A DNA stretch of 64,000 bases from Thioploca ingrica. Lineage in GTDB: Bacteria; Pseudomonadota; Gammaproteobacteria; Beggiatoales; Beggiatoaceae. A program made the position numbers and the translations under genes. Numbering within the stretch: position 1 is the first letter of the stretch; every line of letters begins with the position of its first letter. This document shows, in pieces, positions 18,198-25,414 of the stretch. Below the pieces are notes generated by a model. The model did no database searches, had not been told where the DNA came from, and saw nothing but the letters and a program-made list of their open reading frames with translations. The stretch is from assembly GCA_000828835.1 (NCBI GenBank), contig AP014633.1, forward strand, positions 496,001-560,000. The letters are read 5' to 3'.

Positions 18198-20387
18198 ATG
18201 CCAGGAACCTCTTTACTCCATTGGTTTTCTCGTCTATCTGGAAAACTTCCTCTACGGGTGGTTTTACTTGTACCATTCCTGCTCCAAATTTTAGCGATAG
18301 TCGGATTAATCGGTTATCTTTCCTTGAGTAATGGTAAAAAATCTGTCAATGAACTGACCACGGCATTACGCAATGAAATCACTGCGCGGATTGAACAACA
18401 TTTATTAAGTTATCTAAAAATTCCCCATTTGGTTAACCAACTTAATGCTGAAGCACTCCGCTTAGGGATACTCAATTTAACCGATCCTGCCACGATAGAA
18501 CGCCATTTTTGGCAACAATTACAAATATTTGACTCAGTGAGCTATATTTCTTTTTCCAGTATTCAGGGAGATTATATCGGTGCTGAACGTCGAGAAGATT
18601 ATAGTGTCCAAGCGGGTCAAGCCAAACATAATACCTTTTATCTCTACAGCAAAGATGGTGAATATTTAGCCGACGAACAAGGACGACGTAAAAAATTAAC
18701 CAATGCGATCAAAAATTATGATCCGAGAGAGCGTCCTTGGTATATTGACACAGTCAAGGCGCAAAAACCGATTTGGAGTGAGATTTATGCTCTCCTCGAT
18801 CCAACTAATCTAACCACTTCAGTGACTCAAACGGTCTCAGCTAATCAACCGTTTTATGATGACAATGGTACATTTCAAGGGGTTTTAGGAACTGATATTT
18901 TTCTGTCACAGTTGAGTGAATTTTTATCTGGCTTACAAATCGGTAAAACTGGGGAAACTTTTATTATGGAACGTTCTGGTTTAATCGTTGCTTCCTCAAC
19001 CACCGAAAAACCTTACCGTTTTAACCCCAACAATCCTAAAGAAGTGTTACGTCTTAATGCCCTTGATAGCCAAATGCCTTTAATTCGCTATCCAACCGAG
19101 TATTTATTAACCCACTTTAGCCATGATTTGAAGGAAATTAACAGCAGTAACCAATTGGAATTCAAGCTCAATGGTCAAAAACATTTTTTACAAGTCAAAC
19201 CACTTCAAGATAAACGCGGGATTGATTGGCTGATTGTGGTAGTCATTCCGGAAGCGGATTTTATGGAACATATCAATGCCAATACTCGCCTGACCGTGTT
19301 ACTCTGTGTCATTGCGTTAATCATAGCCATTATGGTTGGCTCAGCGACTTCAAGATGGTTAATTGCTCCCATTCGTCGTCTCAATTTAGCTGCTTCCAAA
19401 ATCGCTAAGGGTGAGTGGGAACAAGATTTACCGGTTGAACGTGCCGATGAAATTGGTGATCTCGCTAAATCATTTAAGATTATGGAAGAGCAATTACAAG
19501 CCGTCTTTGATAATCTGGCTAAGATCAATAAAGCTTATGAACGGTTTGTCCCACGGGAATTTCTCAGTTTCTTAAAAAAAGAAAGTATTATTGATGTTCA
19601 ATTGGGTGACCAAGTCCAACAAGAAATGTCGGTATTATTTTCGGATATTCGCGCTTTTACCAGTTTGTCAGAACGGATGACACCCGCAGAGAATTTTGAA
19701 TTTATTAACACCTATCTAAGTCGCATGGAACCCGCTATCATTGAAAATCATGGTTTTATTGATAAATATATTGGTGATGCCATTATGGCGTTATTTAGTG
19801 GTGGTGCCGATCATGCCGTTAAAGCCGGGATTACGATGTTACGCAATCTGGCTAGATATAATCTGATTAGGCAAACTGAAGGTCAAATCCCGATCCAGAT
19901 TGGAATTGGGATTAACACCGGCAGTTTAATTTTGGGAACGGTAGGGGGCTGTAATCGCATGGATGGTACAGTCATTTCGGACGCGGTTAATTTAGCTTCA
20001 CGGATTGAAGGATTAACCAAGATGTATAACGCCTTGTTGCTGATTTCCGAATATACCTATTCTGGTTTGCAAGAGCATTATGCGATTCGAAGGATTGGTC
20101 GAGTCAAAGTAAAAGGCAGATTACAACCAGTAGCTATTTACGAGGTTTTTGAAGGAGATTTTCTCCCGATTAAAGAGTTAAAAATGAAAACCTTATTAGA
20201 CTTTGAAACCGGATTGGTTTGCTATCAAAATAGAGAATTTATTGAAGCACAAAATTGTTTTAATCGCATTTTACATGTTCACCCGGATGATAAAGCGGCG
20301 CAACTTTATCTAAAACGTTGTCATTATTTTCAAAAATATGGCACTGATGGTGATTGGGAAGGTGTCGAGGTGATGGAGAATAAATAA
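18198..20387 (+). CDS. Membrane sensor class III adenylate/guanylate cyclase (dCache-HAMP-cyclase)
   Basis: A 729-residue receptor cyclase. A membrane segment lies at about 21-42, a periplasmic dCache-like sensor at about 45-355 (with NYDPRERPWYIDT), a second membrane segment near 361-382, then HAMP to about 440. The cyclase domain (about 475-650) has both metal-binding aspartates (LFSDIRAF and YIGDAIMALF). The lysine in GFIDKYIGD is the residue usually linked to ATP preference, so cAMP is the likelier product. A TPR-like tail follows (FEAQNCFNRILHVHPDDKA-type pattern). The N-terminal half is clearly paralogous to the kinase at 6.6 kb. Confidence 0.9.
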   Translation: MPGTSLLHWFSRLSGKLPLRVVLLVPFLLQILAIVGLIGYLSLSNGKKSVNELTTALRNEITARIEQHLLSYLKIPHLVNQLNAEALRLGILNLTDPATIERHFWQQLQIFDSVSYISFSSIQGDYIGAERREDYSVQAGQAKHNTFYLYSKDGEYLADEQGRRKKLTNAIKNYDPRERPWYIDTVKAQKPIWSEIYALLDPTNLTTSVTQTVSANQPFYDDNGTFQGVLGTDIFLSQLSEFLSGLQIGKTGETFIMERSGLIVASSTTEKPYRFNPNNPKEVLRLNALDSQMPLIRYPTEYLLTHFSHDLKEINSSNQLEFKLNGQKHFLQVKPLQDKRGIDWLIVVVIPEADFMEHINANTRLTVLLCVIALIIAIMVGSATSRWLIAPIRRLNLAASKIAKGEWEQDLPVERADEIGDLAKSFKIMEEQLQAVFDNLAKINKAYERFVPREFLSFLKKESIIDVQLGDQVQQEMSVLFSDIRAFTSLSERMTPAENFEFINTYLSRMEPAIIENHGFIDKYIGDAIMALFSGGADHAVKAGITMLRNLARYNLIRQTEGQIPIQIGIGINTGSLILGTVGGCNRMDGTVISDAVNLASRIEGLTKMYNALLLISEYTYSGLQEHYAIRRIGRVKVKGRLQPVAIYEVFEGDFLPIKELKMKTLLDFETGLVCYQNREFIEAQNCFNRILHVHPDDKAAQLYLKRCHYFQKYGTDGDWEGVEVMENK

Positions 20388-20646
20388 GGGTTAATGAAAC
20401 GTAACCCAACCTTTATTGATTCAACTACACGAGTTACCCAAGAAACGCCTTTACCGTAACTTCCCTTGATCTGGTTGTTGAGACCCCGATTTGGGAAAGT
20501 CTCTTACCATCAAATTTCAGGAAAGTATCACTAATCCTCTCCAGTCAAGACTAGAACGAGGATTCTTTAATGGATGACACGCCCTAATAATTCTGTCAAA
20601 CTTTTTTAAGTTAAGTATTGTTTACTCATCTTCAGGTTTTCCTAAC
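20388..20646. other. Intergenic region before Fe-S protein gene
   Basis: About 260 bases with no gene that I can support. The promoter for the Fe-S gene and the following FtsX-like gene should lie here; an AT-rich stretch at 20580-20635 is the likeliest place. Confidence 0.4.
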
Positions 20647-21708
20647 ATGTTAGAAGAATTACGTACCCATCTACAACAAGAACTCCGTATTCCAGCAATT
20701 CGTAGTGAACGTTGTGTACACGCTCATATTGAAACCGCATCATGTCGTGCTTGTGTGGAAAGTTGTCCTAAACAGGCTTGGCATTTAGATGATGATAGTT
20801 TAGGAATTGATGTCGAAGCATGTGACGGTTGCGGATTATGTGCGCCAGTTTGCCCACAAGGTGCTATTCTACATGCCCATGAACCTTTATTACGCCAATT
20901 CAATCAAACAGTGGTGGCACTCGCGGCTTGTGAGCACACCGGGCTGAATGGCGAAGGGATTATGCCTTGTTTACATGCCCTCGGGTTACATGATTTACTC
21001 AAACTTTATCGGCAAGGAGTACGTGGTTTGATGACGAGTATGGGCGATTGTGCACAATGTCCACGTCAGGTTAATCGTACTCATTTAGCAGATGTCTTAA
21101 CGACGGTTAATGCCGCTTTAACTCAGCGAAATTACCCGGCTTTTACCTATCAGGAATTACCGGCGGATGCTTGGCAAACACAACGACAACAGTTAACACC
21201 ACCCCGGTCGCAACAACAACTGAGCCGGCGACATTTTTTACGGCGTGGTTTGCAAAATGCGGTGCAGGAAACTTTAAAATGGCAAGGCTTATTGCCTCAA
21301 GATAGCGAGAAATTTTTACCACCGGGGACGCTACTCCCGAAAACAACAGAACCAGCTAATTTACCTTATGTTCCTCAAATTGATTCCAGCTGCTGTGACG
21401 GGTGTGACGCTTGTTTTAACGTTTGTCCACACGAAGTCTTGTTTTTAGACATTGATAATCCACAATACGTTATTGTGGCTGAACAATGTACCGGTTGCCA
21501 AATTTGTGTCGATGTTTGCAAACCACAAGCGATTCATATTGAACATTGGATGATACCCCAAGTGACTCATTTACCTTTACACTATCAGCGATGTCGTCGT
21601 TGTGGTGTGCCTTTTCATCGTCCAGTTGATTATGCGGCTAATCAAAACCTTTGTCATATTTGTAATCAAGTGAATCATTATCGCAACTTATTTCAAGTTA
21701 TTGACTAA
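20647..21708 (+). CDS. Multi-cluster 4Fe-4S ferredoxin-type protein
   Basis: A 353-residue cytoplasmic-type iron-sulfur protein. The N-terminal part has CRACVESCP and CDGCGLCAPVCP, giving a pair of 4Fe-4S sites. The middle has further cysteines (AACEHTG, DCAQCPR). A second ferredoxin pair follows near residues 245-290 (CDGCDACFNVCP, CTGCQICVDVCKP). The tail carries two CxxC pairs (CRRCG, CHICN) that suggest a zinc or extra Fe-S site. It probably transfers electrons, but no oxidoreductase partner is adjacent: the next gene, 23 bases on, encodes an FtsX-like membrane protein. No close family name is recognised. Confidence 0.75.
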   Translation: MLEELRTHLQQELRIPAIRSERCVHAHIETASCRACVESCPKQAWHLDDDSLGIDVEACDGCGLCAPVCPQGAILHAHEPLLRQFNQTVVALAACEHTGLNGEGIMPCLHALGLHDLLKLYRQGVRGLMTSMGDCAQCPRQVNRTHLADVLTTVNAALTQRNYPAFTYQELPADAWQTQRQQLTPPRSQQQLSRRHFLRRGLQNAVQETLKWQGLLPQDSEKFLPPGTLLPKTTEPANLPYVPQIDSSCCDGCDACFNVCPHEVLFLDIDNPQYVIVAEQCTGCQICVDVCKPQAIHIEHWMIPQVTHLPLHYQRCRRCGVPFHRPVDYAANQNLCHICNQVNHYRNLFQVID

Positions 21709-21731
21709 TTATATTAAATGAATTTATTGAT

Positions 21732-23528
21732 ATGAATACCTGGCAAAAATTAGCTTGGATTGAATGGTACCGAAGTTTTCGCTTAACTGGTAAAGATAAT
21801 CACGATTTTTTTTGGTTAGCAGTGTTGTTGTTTTTAACCTTGGCATTAGCCTTGTTGTTATGGGGAAGTCGCGAAGGGTTATTAAATAAATTTGTGGATG
21901 TCTCTTTGGGTCGCCTTGAAGGAGTTGGTATTCCAATTTGGGTGGCGGCTAATAATGAGGAAGGTTTAGATCGACAATGGCTGCAATCAGCGGGTATTCA
22001 ATTTTATCCTTATCGTGAAGTCGAGTCGTATGAAGCCAGTTTACCCGTCAATAGCCATCCGGTATGGGATAACAAAGTCCCTTTTGAAGGTTGGGCAGTT
22101 TCCTCAACTGATCCCCTTTGGCAATTGGGAATCAATAACCCAATTACTTCAGTCACAACAAAATCTTTTCCAGTACCCTTGGAAATGGTTGTAAGCGAAA
22201 GCTTGTTTAAACAGTATTTTAACTGTGCTGCTTACGTTGCGGCTGTACAACAACAATTGCCTTTCTGGTCGCCACCAGCCGCCCTAACCGAAGGAAATTC
22301 ACTGGCTTGTCTAGCCGATAATACCCTGTGGTTAGATGTCAAAGTAGGTACGGAACGACGTGAATTATTGCCTTTTCATATCCACTGGCAACCCCGCATT
22401 CCGACTATGCACCAACTGGCTTTTTTATTGCCATTAAGTACCTTACACGCCTTAAAAGTGTCTACTTATTTTACGAATTTGAAATATTATCCGGAAGCGC
22501 AACTCGATAAAAGCCATCGGATCAAAGAACTGATGTTGTGGACTGATACCAATGCAACGACTCCATCCGTCAAACAACTTGAGCATTGCTTAAAACAAGT
22601 TCAACTGATTGATAATAATCGAATTAGCTTGACTTATCCGTTACCCAGAACTTGGGTGATGTCTTGTATCAAGCAAAGTGGTATTCCCTTGCAAAGTGGC
22701 GATAAGCCATTGTCACCGCCTTATTTAACGATTACCGAAGAATCAGAAAGTCATTATTTTCAATATGATGATAAAGATTATTTGACTATCGCTTGTGAAT
22801 CGGATCAACCCCGTTGTCAACCTTGCGAAAAAGTGATTCAATCACCGGTTTGGCGTTCCTTAAAAACCACCATCTGTACTCAAACCCAAACGATTGCTGA
22901 TATGATTGCGTTAATTGGCAGTTACCAAAAAGCGCTAACTTATGTTAAAAATCGAGATGAATTAGCAACTTATTTAGAAAAAATCACTAATCTGCCTCAA
23001 AGTACCACCGATACCAGCAAAGCGCTTTATATCCATCCCACTTATCATGACGCGCATGTTCGCTTCTTATTTATCCAAAAAGTGCTAGAAATGTTAAAAA
23101 TGGTCTATAGCCCGTTTTTTTTTATATTATTACTTATTTTATTAGTGGTACAAATTGGTATTGTTATTACGCATCGTCAACATAATTACGGGATACTGCT
23201 AGCAAAAGGAATGTCTGGGCAACAAATTTACTCTCTCATTCTGATGCAAATTACTTTAAGTTTTATCATTGCTTGGAGCGGTGCGCTCTGGTTAATCGAA
23301 AGTGTCAGATATTTATTAAGTTGGCGTTTTGCGGATATCGTTACCCAAAAACCCTATATCGATCACTTATTAGTCAATAATTTTGATTTGCTACCACTAA
23401 CCTTTACTGATTATGGGCTAGTTAGTTTAATTATTTTGGGGATGTCTTATCTGATTGCTACCGCTATGTTAAAACGAATTATTTCGACGCAACCACTGGA
23501 ACCGGCTTATCTATTTAAATTACAGTGA
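21732..23528 (+). CDS. FtsX-like membrane protein of unknown function
   Basis: A 598-residue protein with one N-terminal membrane segment (about residues 28-45), a large periplasmic domain (about 50-445) containing several cysteines (CAAY, CLAD, CKQ, QPCEK), and three C-terminal membrane helices (about 455-480, 500-525, 560-580). This layout and the HRQHNYGILLAKGMSGQQIY turn match MacB/LolC-type FtsX permeases, where the equivalent turn reads RxxEIGxLRAxG. No ABC ATPase is adjacent. It follows the Fe-S gene by 23 bases and is probably co-transcribed with it. The C-terminal end overlaps the decayed IS1-type sequence on the other strand. Confidence 0.65.
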   Translation: MNTWQKLAWIEWYRSFRLTGKDNHDFFWLAVLLFLTLALALLLWGSREGLLNKFVDVSLGRLEGVGIPIWVAANNEEGLDRQWLQSAGIQFYPYREVESYEASLPVNSHPVWDNKVPFEGWAVSSTDPLWQLGINNPITSVTTKSFPVPLEMVVSESLFKQYFNCAAYVAAVQQQLPFWSPPAALTEGNSLACLADNTLWLDVKVGTERRELLPFHIHWQPRIPTMHQLAFLLPLSTLHALKVSTYFTNLKYYPEAQLDKSHRIKELMLWTDTNATTPSVKQLEHCLKQVQLIDNNRISLTYPLPRTWVMSCIKQSGIPLQSGDKPLSPPYLTITEESESHYFQYDDKDYLTIACESDQPRCQPCEKVIQSPVWRSLKTTICTQTQTIADMIALIGSYQKALTYVKNRDELATYLEKITNLPQSTTDTSKALYIHPTYHDAHVRFLFIQKVLEMLKMVYSPFFFILLLILLVVQIGIVITHRQHNYGILLAKGMSGQQIYSLILMQITLSFIIAWSGALWLIESVRYLLSWRFADIVTQKPYIDHLLVNNFDLLPLTFTDYGLVSLIILGMSYLIATAMLKRIISTQPLEPAYLFKLQ

Positions 23529-23534
23529 TTCTTT

Positions 23535-23673
23535 TATTTAATGATAAATTATAACGAGAAATTATCTGACGCAATGTATTGTTAAATCTCTCAATATGAT
23601 TAATTTTTCCGGTATTTCTCTCCACCACTTGGTGGCGAGTCTGAGGGAAAACTTCCTGATAAACTTTCCATTT
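23535..23673 (-). pseudogene. Relic of an IS1-family transposase C-terminus
   Basis: The minus strand reads KWKVYQEVFPQTRHQVVERN, then TGKINHIERFNNTLRQ, then an ISRYNLSLNK-like tail. This closely follows the C-terminal block of IS1-family InsB transposases (VYQAVFP, TNHIERWNNTLRQR). Only about 46 codons remain, the N-terminal and catalytic DDE region is missing, and no terminal inverted repeats are obvious. It fills the space between two convergent genes, the FtsX-like gene and the caspase-like gene. Confidence 0.75.
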
Positions 23674-23721
23674 AATGGTTTTAAATTGAAAATGGCTGAA
23701 TTTTTAATTTTTATTCCATTT

Positions 23722-25323
23722 TCATTCGTATTCTTTTATTCGCTGAATATTCGCTTGTTCAATTGGGGAAAGCAATGAACCAACGTCAGCAGATTGGGGT
23801 TGATACCAAGATTGTTTAGTAAAGTAATCTTTCATTTCACCGGGTTCAAATAGATAACCATGTCTGGCAAAGATCTCATTTCTCATGATCTTGAGTTCTT
23901 TAGTTGATTTCTTTTCTAAATCAGAATCATTCAAATATCGAGTTGAAGTTTCTGGGTATCGACCAGGTGTTTGAGCTTGAGTTGTTGCTGGCGAGGGGAT
24001 TGGAGTTTCTATCGGAGTGGAATGTGTATCACAACCCCCGAAACAGAATTCTCCACGTAAAGAAGAGTGATACCAAGGACTTTGTTCACCTTTGCTCTCA
24101 TTTTCAACGGCAATACCGACTTGTTTAAACATTTTCTCAACATCCCAACCCGGGGTTTTCATCGCTTTAACTAAGTGTTTGGTATATAAGCCGTTAGTAT
24201 CTTCTTCATTACCATCTGAAGCAATCGAATTGGGGGCAGTCGCATAGGCAATGAGGGTTCCATGAGCTTGCATGGTAGCTAACCCACGATAATTGCTGCC
24301 ACGTCCGCGTAACCAGGGGTTAACTCGACAAGCATCTAAAATCACGATATTTAAATTATTCTTAGCGGCTTCCATTTTACCCAACACTTGACCCGCATCA
24401 ATCGCTTTATATTTGACATCCGTTTCATCGGTAATGGCAGCGTCGGTGGGAATCAAGTAATTCTCACCATCGACTTGTAAGCCGTGTCCAGAGTAATAAA
24501 ATACCCCAATGCCTTTGTTAGCCGCGAGTAAAGTTGCAAATTCGTTGACAGTCGTTTCCATCCGCCGCTGATCAGCATCGAGAGCCGAGACGACTCTAAA
24601 CCCTTTGTTTTTAAGTAGTTCAGCGATAGCTTTGGCATCATTAATGGGGTTGTTAAGCGGGCTGTCAGCGTAATTTGCATTTCCGATCACGAGGGCAGTT
24701 CTTGATTCAGTCGATTCGGGTTTAATGACTTCGGTTGTTATTTGTTCAGCCAATTTTTTCGCCCATTCATTATCGGGAGAAATAGCGAGGAGTTCTTGAA
24801 GATATTTTTCCGCCGCTGAGTTATTTCCTAATTGAGAAGAAGTGGCAGCAAGACTGCCTAAGGCAATTTCTTGCTCACGTTGATTTGAGGCATTCTGATA
24901 GGCTTTTAAATATTCTTGATAGGCTGCTTTAGTTTTGCCTTGATCATTAAGAGAATTTCCTTGGTTAAGATGGGTTTGATAAGGCGTTACTAGCTCATCT
25001 GAAGTGATCTTATCGGTGTTATGAGGAGATATTTTAATATAATCTGCACTGGCGTAACCGATTTTGCCATTACTCAATTGAACTTTATACCAGGAATCCA
25101 CCGTTTCTAAAATGCGTAACCGTGAACCGTTTAATGCTTTAGCAATAATCTTCGTATCGGTACCCATGCCAGCGCGAATATTGAGGGCAGTATTTTCAGT
25201 GGTAACATTACCGTAGATTTCTTCAGTCGCTGCCACGGTGATTTGCCATCCCAGTGAGGTAATAAAACTGATAACAGTTGCTAACCTAAAGATCCGCTTA
25301 ATTAAATTAAATTGTGGCCACAT
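23722..25323 (-). CDS. Secreted caspase-fold protease with SH3b, TPR and YARHG domains
   Basis: A 533-residue exported protein. It has a Sec-type signal peptide (about 1-32), an SH3b domain (about 36-97, LNIRAGMGTDTKIIAKAL), TPR-like helices (about 112-195) and a caspase/metacaspase domain (about 205-430) starting ALVIGNANY. The catalytic dyad is intact: His280 in YYSGHG and Cys332 in ILDACR. The C-terminal YARHG domain (about 475-530) has IMRNEIFARHGYLF. Such proteins cleave after basic or acidic residues, and YARHG is an extracellular domain found beside peptidases. It is the last gene after the HepT-WD40 genes, 91 bases from the WD40 gene, and may be activated through the propeller protein. 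Confidence 0.9.
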   Translation of the reverse strand: MWPQFNLIKRIFRLATVISFITSLGWQITVAATEEIYGNVTTENTALNIRAGMGTDTKIIAKALNGSRLRILETVDSWYKVQLSNGKIGYASADYIKISPHNTDKITSDELVTPYQTHLNQGNSLNDQGKTKAAYQEYLKAYQNASNQREQEIALGSLAATSSQLGNNSAAEKYLQELLAISPDNEWAKKLAEQITTEVIKPESTESRTALVIGNANYADSPLNNPINDAKAIAELLKNKGFRVVSALDADQRRMETTVNEFATLLAANKGIGVFYYSGHGLQVDGENYLIPTDAAITDETDVKYKAIDAGQVLGKMEAAKNNLNIVILDACRVNPWLRGRGSNYRGLATMQAHGTLIAYATAPNSIASDGNEEDTNGLYTKHLVKAMKTPGWDVEKMFKQVGIAVENESKGEQSPWYHSSLRGEFCFGGCDTHSTPIETPIPSPATTQAQTPGRYPETSTRYLNDSDLEKKSTKELKIMRNEIFARHGYLFEPGEMKDYFTKQSWYQPQSADVGSLLSPIEQANIQRIKEYE

Positions 25324-25414
25324 GTTATATTAGTCTCCTACAAAGAAACAAACCCAAGCGGGTTAAAGTTTACCTTAACCCGTTGTTCTGATCCAAACTG
25401 AAAAATAGCTCGCT

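Noticed and set aside
23596-23778. A plus-strand 60-codon frame
   Set aside because: It is the antisense of the IS1-type relic and has no family likeness.
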